8,785 nucleotides of DNA from NCBI GenBank assembly GCA_002427045.1, contig DIPO01000017.1:9899-18683 (forward strand). The letters are read 5' to 3'. Source of the DNA: Firmicutes bacterium UBA5486. Lineage in GTDB: Bacteria > Bacillota > UBA4882 > UBA10575. The notes below the pieces were generated by a model. That model was not told the origin of the DNA. It searched no databases and saw only the letters and a program-made list of their open reading frames with translations. Shown piece by piece: positions 1 through 5,518 of this stretch (its first letter is position 1; each line of letters starts with the position of its first letter). Position numbers and translations under genes: made by a program.

Positions 1-86
1 AATGACAACGCAAAAAGCCCTTACTAAAGGGTGCGAAATCTGAGATAGGTAATTATGTAATTTGTTTAAGCATGTAGGGGGTAGAA

Positions 87-1070
87 ATGTTTAAAAAGAT
101 TCTTCTGGTTTGTACCGGAAACACCTGTCGGAGCCCAATGGCGGCAGGCTTATTAAGGAAAATACTGGATGAATGTGGAGTTCCGGCTTCCAAAATACAA
201 GTTTCTTCTGCGGGAATTTATGCTTTGCCTGGTTTTCCCGCATCACCGGAGGCTGTAGAAGTAATGCATCAATTGGGGGTGGATCTCTCTTCGCATCAGT
301 CCCGTAACTTACAAAAAGAAGAATTATTAGCTTCTGATTTAATATTAACCATGACTTCAGCCCAAAAAGCGCAAATTGTAAATGCTTTTCCTGAAGTCAA
401 AGATAAGCTTTTTGTGTTGAGAGAGTTTATTGGGATAAAAGCAAGAGGCAAATCTGGTTTGGATCTTTCCGATGCAGGAAGCAAAACTTGCTTTGATATT
501 CCTGATCCTTTTGGGCAAAATCTGGAGGTATATAAGAATTGTGCTGAGGTGATCGGGGAGAATTTAAAGAAGTTAGTCAACTTGCTGCAGCCGCTTAATA
601 ATTATTCTAAGCAGGAAGGGGGGAGGAAGATGAAGATTGCCATTGGTTCAGATCATGCTGGTTTTATGCTAAAAGAAGTGATTATTAAGTATCTTAAGAA
701 CCAGGGGTATACATTTAAAGATTTTGGTGTTTTTTCTACAGATTCGGTAGATTATCCTGACCAAGCTGCTTTAGTTGCCAAAGCAGTTGTAGCTGGAGAA
801 TTTGATCAGGGTATTATCATCTGCGGAACCGGGCTTGGCGTTTCAATTGCTGCCAATAAAATTAAGGGAATCAGAGCCGCACTCTGCCATGATGTTTTTT
901 CGGCACAAATGGCTCGAGCTCATAATGACAGTAATGTCCTGGCTATGGGTTCACGGGTTATTGGCCCGGGACTGGCTGAAACAATTGTCGAGGCCTATCT
1001 GACTAGCAAATTTGAAGGCGGGCGTCATCAATTGCGGGTTGATAAGATAAATAAACTTGAAGAGGAATAA
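87..1070 (+). CDS. Fused low-molecular-weight protein (arginine) phosphatase and ribose-5-phosphate isomerase B
   Basis: This is a 327-residue ORF with two complete enzymes end to end. Residues 1 to about 168 form a low-molecular-weight phosphatase. The P-loop CTGNTCRSP has nucleophile Cys9 and Arg15 (CX5R), and DPF at 140-142 supplies the general acid Asp140. Thr13 sits where tyrosine phosphatases usually carry Ile and where the arginine phosphatase YwlE carries Thr, so phospho-arginine proteins are the likelier substrate (inference). Residues 182-327 form RpiB, which interconverts ribose 5-phosphate and ribulose 5-phosphate in the pentose phosphate pathway: GSDHAGF at 187-193, catalytic Cys246 in ICGTGLG, His279 in AHNDSN, and GGRHQLRV near the end. 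Both halves have normal stand-alone length and should be cytosolic. AGGGGGT lies just before the ATG. In B. subtilis ywlE and ywlF are separate genes, so the fusion is odd. It could be real, slippage-dependent, or caused by an indel. upp follows 24 bases downstream. Confidence 0.9.
   Translation: MFKKILLVCTGNTCRSPMAAGLLRKILDECGVPASKIQVSSAGIYALPGFPASPEAVEVMHQLGVDLSSHQSRNLQKEELLASDLILTMTSAQKAQIVNAFPEVKDKLFVLREFIGIKARGKSGLDLSDAGSKTCFDIPDPFGQNLEVYKNCAEVIGENLKKLVNLLQPLNNYSKQEGGRKMKIAIGSDHAGFMLKEVIIKYLKNQGYTFKDFGVFSTDSVDYPDQAALVAKAVVAGEFDQGIIICGTGLGVSIAANKIKGIRAALCHDVFSAQMARAHNDSNVLAMGSRVIGPGLAETIVEAYLTSKFEGGRHQLRVDKINKLEEE
614..632 (+). promoter_or_regulatory. Internal ribosome binding site inside the phosphatase-RpiB linker
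   Basis: A purine run, GGAAGGGGGGAGGAAG, directly precedes ATG at 630. It offers two Shine-Dalgarno registers: GGAGG three bases from the ATG, and GGAAGGGG about eight bases away. In the fused reading the same bases encode the linker Glu-Gly-Gly-Arg-Lys. That looks like a ribosome binding site translated by accident rather than a selected linker, and implies rpiB was recently, or still is, independently translated. Confidence 0.6.
630..1070 (+). CDS. rpiB: Possible stand-alone ribose-5-phosphate isomerase B from an internal start
   Basis: Met182 of the fused ORF is preceded by a G-rich Shine-Dalgarno stretch. Starting there gives a 146-residue protein of normal RpiB length that begins MKIAIGSDHAGF, as stand-alone RpiB proteins do. 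All catalytic features remain: the Cys in ICGTGLG (fused residue 246), the His in AHND (279), and GSRV plus GGRHQLRV for phosphate binding. I infer that this internal site makes free RpiB, in addition to or instead of the fused protein. The sequence alone cannot say which product dominates. This entry is an alternative reading of the 3' half of the fused gene, not an extra gene. Confidence 0.5.
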   Translation: MKIAIGSDHAGFMLKEVIIKYLKNQGYTFKDFGVFSTDSVDYPDQAALVAKAVVAGEFDQGIIICGTGLGVSIAANKIKGIRAALCHDVFSAQMARAHNDSNVLAMGSRVIGPGLAETIVEAYLTSKFEGGRHQLRVDKINKLEEE

Positions 1071-1094
1071 TCATAGAAAGGGGTTACTACACAA

Positions 1095-1724
1095 ATGGGA
1101 TCAGCACATATTATAGATCATCCTTTAATCCAACATAAACTAAGTATTATTAGAGATACTGCCACAGGGCCAAAAGAATTTAGAGAACTGGTGGAAGAGG
1201 TTGCCACCTTAATGGCTTATGAGGTAACCAGGGATTTTCCCTTAGAAGAGGTGGAAATTGAGACTCCTATTGCTAAGGCAAAAGCCAAGGTGATCTCTGG
1301 GAAAAAGATTGCGGTGGTGCCGATCCTCCGTGCCGGTTTAGTAATGGCTGATGGGGTAATGAAATTAATTCCTGCAGCTAAAATGGGACATATTGGCTTA
1401 TATCGTGATCCCGAAACGCTTGAACCGATTGAGTATTATTGTAAGCTGCCTACAGATATCCAGGAACGGGATATGATCCTGGTTGATCCAATGCTAGCGA
1501 CAGGAGGTTCAGCATCGGCAGCGATTAATTTTATGAAGGAACGGGGAACGAAAAGTATAAAATTAATGTGCTTGATTGCTGCTCCGGAAGGGATAGCCCG
1601 AGTCCGCAAGGACCATCCTGATGTGGAGATTTTTGTTGCAGCGGTTGATGAACGTTTAGATTCGAATGGATATATTATTCCTGGCCTGGGTGATGCCGGG
1701 GATCGGCTATTTGGAACCAAATAG
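1095..1724 (+). CDS. upp: Uracil phosphoribosyltransferase
   Basis: Upp converts uracil and phosphoribosyl pyrophosphate to UMP and pyrophosphate in cytosolic pyrimidine salvage. The 209-residue product has the usual family length. The PRPP-binding loop is DPMLATGGSA at 131-140, preceded by the hydrophobic strand DMILV. The C-terminal uracil-binding segment is GYIIPGLGDAGDRLFGTK at 192-209. The N-terminal region (HPLIQHKLSIIRD, residues 9-21) and PILRAGLVMADG (76-87) are also typical. AAAGGGG at 1077-1083 lies 11 bases before the ATG, slightly far but the only good candidate, and the start gives a standard N-terminus. It follows the phosphatase-RpiB gene by 24 bases and precedes the WecA-like gene by 68, with no terminator at either junction, so one transcript is likely. 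The pairing of rpiB and upp is common in Firmicutes. No residue of the active site appears missing. Confidence 0.97.
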   Translation: MGSAHIIDHPLIQHKLSIIRDTATGPKEFRELVEEVATLMAYEVTRDFPLEEVEIETPIAKAKAKVISGKKIAVVPILRAGLVMADGVMKLIPAAKMGHIGLYRDPETLEPIEYYCKLPTDIQERDMILVDPMLATGGSASAAINFMKERGTKSIKLMCLIAAPEGIARVRKDHPDVEIFVAAVDERLDSNGYIIPGLGDAGDRLFGTK

Positions 1725-1792
1725 AGAAGAGACAAAAGCTATGAACAGCTATTAGTAAGGGCAGAATTAAGGTGTAAAGGGGATGGCCCAGG

Positions 1793-2890
1793 TTGAATTG
1801 GTATGTTTTTGAGTGGAATCTTTTTACCCTGATGGGAATCAGTTTTATATTCGCTATTATCCTCACAGCCTTCTGTAGATGGCTGGGACATAAATTGGGG
1901 ATGCTAGATCAACCACGGGAACGAAGGGTACATTCTAAACCCCAACCTTTCTCAGGTGGACTTGCTATATTTGCTTCTTTTTGCTTCTCCTTATTACTAA
2001 TGGGCGGATTCTCCTTTCCCTATCTTATTCCAATTTTAAGTGGCAGTTTTCTGATTTTTTTGTTAGGTTTATTTGATGATCAATATGATTTATCTGCCGG
2101 GTTTAAGCTTGTTATTCAGATTCTAATCTGTACCTTAACAACCTGCTCTGGGGTACGGATTTCTTATTTAACTAATCCTTTTGGTAACATGGTTACTCTG
2201 GGCTGGGCTAGCTATCCATTGACCATCTGTTGGCTGCTGGTAACGATTAATATGATCAATTTAATTGATGGTTTAGATGGATTAGCTGCAGGCATCTCTG
2301 CGATTGCCGGGGGCTGTCTGTTGGTAATCGGGATGGGGCTGGGACAGTCAGCAGCTGTCTTTCTTTGTGCCATTCTGATCGGTGTTTTATTGGGTTTTCT
2401 TCCCTATAATTTTTACCCGGCCCGTATTTTCATGGGTAATTCCGGTGCCTATTTTCTGGGGTATATCCTAGGGGTAATCTCAGTGATGGGTGCTTTAAAA
2501 TTACCTACGGTTCTGGCTTTAGCGATTCCCGTATTTGCGATGGGGATTCCTTTTTTGGATACCTTGTGGGCAATTTGGCGCCGTTGGCGAAATGACCAAC
2601 CCATTATGGTGGGAGATAGCTACCATATCCATCATTTGCTGTTGATTTCCGGGAGGGGGACTAGAAAAACAGTACTTCTTCTTTATGGAATGAGTCTGAT
2701 TTCCGGATTAGCTTCGATCTTTCTTTCACGGGTAACAGTGTTGCTAGGAACCTTAATACTACTAATTGCTTTCATTTTGGTCTTTTTCTGCCTGCGGGGT
2801 TTGGGTGATATGCAAAGTGCAGCCCAAGAAAGAGAAAAAGAGCAAAATAGAAACAAAAAAGAACATGGAAGAAAAATAGTATTATATTAA
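1793..2890 (+). CDS. wecA: Polyprenyl-phosphate sugar-1-phosphate transferase, WecA/TagO/MraY family
   Basis: This 365-residue integral membrane enzyme probably transfers N-acetylglucosamine 1-phosphate from UDP-GlcNAc to undecaprenyl phosphate, the first step of teichoic acid or other wall polysaccharide synthesis. The donor sugar is inferred from family. About ten hydrophobic segments run from residue 11 to 335, ending in a charged tail (340-365). Family motifs in order are HSKPQPFSGGLAI (47-59), DDQYD (95-99, acidic metal/lipid site), NLIDGLDGLA (156-165), FMGNSGAYFLGY (213-224) and DSYHIHH (275-281). Asn216 replaces the Asp that is nearly always in FMGD. The start is TTG, chosen because AAAGGGGA (1776-1783) is well placed; the next Met is residue 14, and the ATG at 1782 is out of frame and stops quickly. 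It is the last gene before a strong terminator. MraY itself is less likely given the HIHH motif and the sequence around it. Confidence 0.9.
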   Translation: MNWYVFEWNLFTLMGISFIFAIILTAFCRWLGHKLGMLDQPRERRVHSKPQPFSGGLAIFASFCFSLLLMGGFSFPYLIPILSGSFLIFLLGLFDDQYDLSAGFKLVIQILICTLTTCSGVRISYLTNPFGNMVTLGWASYPLTICWLLVTINMINLIDGLDGLAAGISAIAGGCLLVIGMGLGQSAAVFLCAILIGVLLGFLPYNFYPARIFMGNSGAYFLGYILGVISVMGALKLPTVLALAIPVFAMGIPFLDTLWAIWRRWRNDQPIMVGDSYHIHHLLLISGRGTRKTVLLLYGMSLISGLASIFLSRVTVLLGTLILLIAFILVFFCLRGLGDMQSAAQEREKEQNRNKKEHGRKIVLY

Positions 2891-2910
2891 ACAAAAATCT
2901 AATAATCAAT

Positions 2911-2940
2911 AAAACCTGCCGCGCTGACGGCAGGTTTTTT
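2911..2940 (+). terminator. Intrinsic (Rho-independent) terminator after the WecA-like gene
   Basis: A perfect 11-base-pair stem (AAAACCTGCCG at 2911-2921 with CGGCAGGTTTT at 2928-2938) closes a six-base loop CGCTGA. The 3' arm runs into a T6 tract ending at 2940. It starts 20 bases past the wecA stop, so it ends the phosphatase-rpiB/upp/wecA transcript. Confidence 0.95.
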
Positions 2941-3024
2941 GGTAGCACTCAACAGGGTAGAATCTTCTCAGTTAAGGAAGAAAAGTTTGGGACTAGCCTG
3001 CATAGGCTGTCATTTAGATTACAA

Positions 3025-3072
3025 TTAATAAGCGATGAGAGGCCTTAGGCAATTATCTTGGATGCTTATTAA
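3025..3072. repeat. 9-bp inverted repeat with 30-base spacer
   Basis: TTAATAAGC at 3025-3033 is perfectly complementary to GCTTATTAA at 3064-3072. The interior contains GGCCTTAGGC-like G/C bases. It has no T tract, so it is not a terminator. It may be an RNA hairpin, an operator, or the ends of a small decayed element; the sequence does not decide. Confidence 0.5.
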
Positions 3073-3134
3073 ACTTAATATATGGTAAATATTTAAGCGT
3101 GAATTGAAAAAGTTCTTTTATAATTTAGGTTGTA

Positions 3135-3143
3135 TGTTATAAT
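3135..3143 (+). promoter_or_regulatory. Likely promoter (extended -10) for the exporter operon
   Basis: TGTTATAAT is a perfect extended -10 box (TGn plus TATAAT). No good -35 lies 17 bases upstream; TTCTTT at 3113-3118 (19-base spacer) is the best weak match, which suits an extended -10 promoter. Transcription would start near 3150 and leave a leader of about 300 bases before the Yip1 gene. A second TATAAT at 3119-3124 could be an alternative. I do not see a B. subtilis SigW-type TGAAAC/CGTA pair. Confidence 0.45.
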
Positions 3144-3164
3144 TTAGTGGCAATAAATGTTATT

Positions 3165-3207
3165 AAGGAATTACATAATCCAATTATTTAAGATTATGCA
3201 ATTCCTT
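3165..3207. repeat. 16-bp imperfect palindrome
   Basis: The arms AAGGAATTACATAATC (3165-3180) and GATTATGCAATTCCTT (3192-3207) are complementary except for one pair, around an 11-base A/T-rich centre. It lies about 20 bases downstream of the putative -10 box, so it would sit at the start of the transcript. It could act as an RNA hairpin or as a binding site for a dimeric regulator. Confidence 0.75.
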
Positions 3208-3291
3208 CGGTTATGTAAAACTAAAAAAGGAATAAATAAGAATAGGTAGAATTACAGAAACGCATTATGTTTGAATGGATGTCAAAGGTAG

Positions 3292-3369
3292 TTATGCAAT
3301 TCCCTCACATTGGATTTTGATGGCGATGAATTCTTTGTATTTAACTCTTTAACCAACCGATTATGTAAT
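3292..3369. repeat. Further copies of the TTATGYAATTCC motif
   Basis: TTATGCAATTCCCTC at 3292-3306 repeats, with one mismatch, the right arm of the palindrome (3194-3208), 98 bases apart. A partial copy, GATTATGTAAT, lies at 3359-3369, and weaker forms lie at 3209-3217 (GGTTATGTA) and in the 5' gap of the window (53-64, TTATGTAATTTG). They may be repeated operator sites or fragments of a dispersed repeat. Confidence 0.5.
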
Positions 3370-3453
3370 ATTTTAAATTATGTGAAGAAATATTGGTCTT
3401 CTGTTTTCGATTAAGGTCTGTTTTTAAATTTATTAGTAAAGAGGTGTTTATTA

Positions 3454-4143
3454 ATGGGAGTGCCGTTGGTATCTATGGAAGAAAGACCTGGATTTTTTAA
3501 AAGGTTTGGGATGCTCTTTTCTGCACCCGGGGAACTTTTTGCCGGGCTGGTAAAAAAACCTGACTTGATCTGGCCCCTCTTGTTTCTCCTGATTTCAGTT
3601 GGCTTTTCTTTTGTTGTTAATGAGGTGACAACGCAAACTCTGGCGGATACTTTTCCTAAGTATGCGGAGGCCTTACAGATGCAGCAGAATAATGTTAGGC
3701 TGATTAGCGGATTGGTTGGCGGGTTATTGGGTGCGGGTTTAGTGTGGCTGATTCGTGCCGGGGTCTACAGTTTATTTGCAAAGATTCTGGGAGGGACTAT
3801 TCCTAAATTTAGTTCCGTACTTTCAGTAGTTGGTTATAGCTATTTACCACAGACTCTTTGCTCGATCTTTCAAGGAAGTGTAGCAGCTCTGACAGGTACA
3901 ATTCCCCCACTTGGGCTGGAGATGGGAATGGAGATTGGGGATCGTCTCTTTACCCCCTTAGGATTACTATTAGGAGAGATCAATCCCTTTTCAATTTTTT
4001 ATCTAATTCTTGTTATTATTGTATTGGAGAACACCTTCAAGCTTTCCAGGGTTAAAGCAGTCTTTGTTGCTATTTTATGTTGGGCAGCAGTACTAGGTTT
4101 TAGCATGTTGATGGTTTCGCTCTCTTACAAATTTTTAAACTAG
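3454..4143 (+). CDS. yknW: Yip1-family membrane protein of the exporter cluster (YknW-like)
   Basis: The product is a 229-residue polytopic membrane protein. A short cytosolic N-terminus (1-37), containing FFKRFGMLFSAPGELFAGL and a KKPD turn typical of bacterial Yip1-domain proteins, leads into about five membrane segments near 38-57, 83-108, 119-142, 176-192 and 200-224. No catalytic motif is visible. In B. subtilis the Yip1 protein YknW is encoded with YknX, YknY and YknZ and helps assemble that transporter, which protects against the SdpC toxin; the same partners follow here in the same order. The assignment therefore rests on both sequence type and context. The start is supported by GAGGTG (3441-3446) seven bases before the ATG. 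The next gene starts 52 bases past the stop. Substrate and exact role are unknown, and the symbol is by analogy. Confidence 0.75.
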   Translation: MGVPLVSMEERPGFFKRFGMLFSAPGELFAGLVKKPDLIWPLLFLLISVGFSFVVNEVTTQTLADTFPKYAEALQMQQNNVRLISGLVGGLLGAGLVWLIRAGVYSLFAKILGGTIPKFSSVLSVVGYSYLPQTLCSIFQGSVAALTGTIPPLGLEMGMEIGDRLFTPLGLLLGEINPFSIFYLILVIIVLENTFKLSRVKAVFVAILCWAAVLGFSMLMVSLSYKFLN

Positions 4144-4195
4144 TTTTATTCTGAAGTCCGGGCGGCTAGTGATAGTGATTAGGAGTGACTATATA

Positions 4196-5380
4196 ATGAA
4201 AAAGAAAAAACCGCGTTGGTTAATAATTATCCTAATTATTCTGGGGATTACGGCCTATGCGGTATTTGCAATCAGATCCGGGCAAAAAAATAAAAATGCC
4301 GGTACAATAGTTGAGGTTTCTAAGCTGGCCCGGGGTGAAATGGTGACAACCGTTTCAGGAAGCGGATTGGCTGATACAGTTGAAAAAGAGGAGATCAGAG
4401 CAGAGGTTTCTGGTTTGATCTCCAAAATCTATATTAAAGAAGGAGACCGGGTAAAGAAGGGTGATCTGCTCCTTACTTTTGATGATTATCAGTTTATACG
4501 GGCGCTCGAAAGTGCGGAGAATGCACTAAAGGTGGAGGAAATTGATCCGACTTTGGAGGAAGCCCAGCTGCAGCTGGAAACCTGTAAACGAATATATAAT
4601 CGTGTTGCTCTTCTTTACCAACAAGGTGCAGCTACCAAGGTTGATTTAGAAGATGCGGCCTTAAAATTAGAACAGGCTGAAGTCAGGTGGAAGGGAATGC
4701 AAAGGCTGACTACAATCAAACAGGAAGAAGCAAGACTTGCTTTAGCTGCTGCGCGGGAAGAACTAGCAAAAACAAGCATAAAGGCATCCCGGGATGGAAA
4801 AGTCCTCTATTGTCCAGTAAAGGAAGGTACGAGCATTCTCCCCGGAACTTTTCTCTGCGAAATCGGTAATATTCAAAAACTAAGTGTCGAATTTCCTGTT
4901 GATGAGATCGATATTTCGCAGATCAAACCAGGGCAGGAAGTTAAAATTACCCATGATGGCCTGCCTGGAATGGAACTGTTAGGAGAAGTGGAGCAAGTGG
5001 CTTTAAAGGGGATAACTAGAGGGAGCGAAATCGTATTTCCTGTTAAAATTCTTATCGATAATCAGGATGGTAATCTTCGTCCCGGGATGACAGTAGATGT
5101 AGAGATTATCACAGCTAGCGTGGGAGAGGCCTTAACGATTCCCCTCTTAGCACTGGTAGAAGATGAAGAGCCAACCGGTGAGATTGGGAAATACGTTTTT
5201 AAGGTTATAGATGATACAGCCGTAAAGACTAGTGTAAAAACGGGGCTTAGTAATGAAAGCAGAGTCGAGGTTCTTGAGGGGTTACTAGAACAAGATTCAT
5301 ATGTTTCAGGTGATTATGATACCATCCTTCATTTAAAAGATGGAACAAAGGTTAGACCGAAAAAGTCTGATAATAAATAA
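4196..5380 (+). CDS. yknX: Membrane-fusion (HlyD/MacA-type) adaptor subunit of ABC exporter (YknX-like)
   Basis: This 394-residue adaptor should be anchored by one N-terminal membrane helix (residues 8-26, after the basic MKKKKPRW) with the rest outside the cell. A lipoyl-like half (about 65-100, VSGLISKIYIKEGDRVKKGDLL) leads into a helical hairpin of Glu/Leu/Ala-rich coiled coil (about 101-193). The second lipoyl half follows (about 195-226, SRDGKVLYCPVKEGTSILPG), then beta-barrel and membrane-proximal domains (VEFPVDEIDISQIKPGQEV and LRPGMTVDVEI). This is the MacA/YknX order. I chose ATG 4196 because AGGAGTG (4181-4187) sits eight bases upstream; a GTG at 4169 in the same frame would place that site inside the gene. 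In Gram-positives such adaptors work without an outer-membrane channel, probably stimulating the ATPase or receiving substrate. A 138-base gap with a repeat separates it from the ATPase. Confidence 0.92.
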   Translation: MKKKKPRWLIIILIILGITAYAVFAIRSGQKNKNAGTIVEVSKLARGEMVTTVSGSGLADTVEKEEIRAEVSGLISKIYIKEGDRVKKGDLLLTFDDYQFIRALESAENALKVEEIDPTLEEAQLQLETCKRIYNRVALLYQQGAATKVDLEDAALKLEQAEVRWKGMQRLTTIKQEEARLALAAAREELAKTSIKASRDGKVLYCPVKEGTSILPGTFLCEIGNIQKLSVEFPVDEIDISQIKPGQEVKITHDGLPGMELLGEVEQVALKGITRGSEIVFPVKILIDNQDGNLRPGMTVDVEIITASVGEALTIPLLALVEDEEPTGEIGKYVFKVIDDTAVKTSVKTGLSNESRVEVLEGLLEQDSYVSGDYDTILHLKDGTKVRPKKSDNK

Positions 5381-5393
5381 CAATAGTCTTTAG

Positions 5394-5420
5394 TTGTAAG
5401 AAAAAGGCTTAATTTATAAT
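5394..5420 (+). promoter_or_regulatory. Weak candidate promoter ahead of the ATPase gene
   Basis: TTGTAA (5394-5399) and TATAAT (5415-5420) are separated by 15 bases, shorter than the usual 17. The -10 match is perfect, but the region is very A/T-rich, so chance is plausible. If active it would allow the ATPase and permeases to be transcribed separately from the adaptor. Confidence 0.25.
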
Positions 5421-5436
5421 TTAATTTTAATCATTG

Positions 5437-5486
5437 CCCGTAACTCATTTATCCGAGGTGACGAGTGACGGGTGATGAGTAACGAG
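5437..5486. repeat. Tandem heptamer repeat (GTGACGA) within an imperfect palindrome
   Basis: Four 7-base units run without gaps from 5458: GTGACGA, GTGACGG, GTGATGA, GTAACGA. The left flank CCCGTAACTCAT (5437-5448) is largely complementary to the last part, ATGAGTAACGAG (5475-5486), with 10 of 12 pairs, so the transcript could form a hairpin in the adaptor-ATPase gap. The same heptamer family recurs at 8743-8766. Unit length and lack of spacers rule out CRISPR. Confidence 0.8.
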
Positions 5487-5518
5487 AATAGGTAAAAAGG
5501 ATCTTTACGGAGGATAAA

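Larger units (their letters stand above)
2941..3453. other. Long non-coding region between the two operons
   Basis: This stretch of about 510 bases holds no convincing ORF on either strand. It is A/T-rich and includes a 9-bp inverted repeat (3025-3072), a doubled TATAATTTAG (3119-3128 and 3138-3147), a 16-bp imperfect palindrome (3165-3207), and several copies of a TTATGYAATTCC-like motif up to about 3369. The exporter gene begins at 3454 after GAGGTG (3441-3446). I see no tRNA, rRNA, or riboswitch that I recognise. It probably contains the exporter promoter, a long 5' leader, and perhaps remnants of a dispersed repeat. Confidence 0.7.

Noticed and set aside
11..34. Terminator or end of an upstream gene at the left edge
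   Set aside because: CCCTT/AAGGG is only a 5-bp stem without a T tract, and every frame has a stop within a few codons, so no gene end can be supported.
1782..1811. ATG at 1782 as start of the WecA-like protein
   Set aside because: It is in another frame and stops after nine codons (TGA at 1809-1811); TTG at 1793 is in frame and correctly spaced from AAAGGGGA.
4169..4195. GTG start for the adaptor nine codons upstream of ATG 4196
   Set aside because: No ribosome binding site precedes it, and it would bury the good AGGAGTG site at 4181-4187; ATG 4196 also gives a typical basic N-terminus before the membrane helix.
5458..5486. CRISPR array
   Set aside because: Units are seven bases, adjacent, and without spacers.
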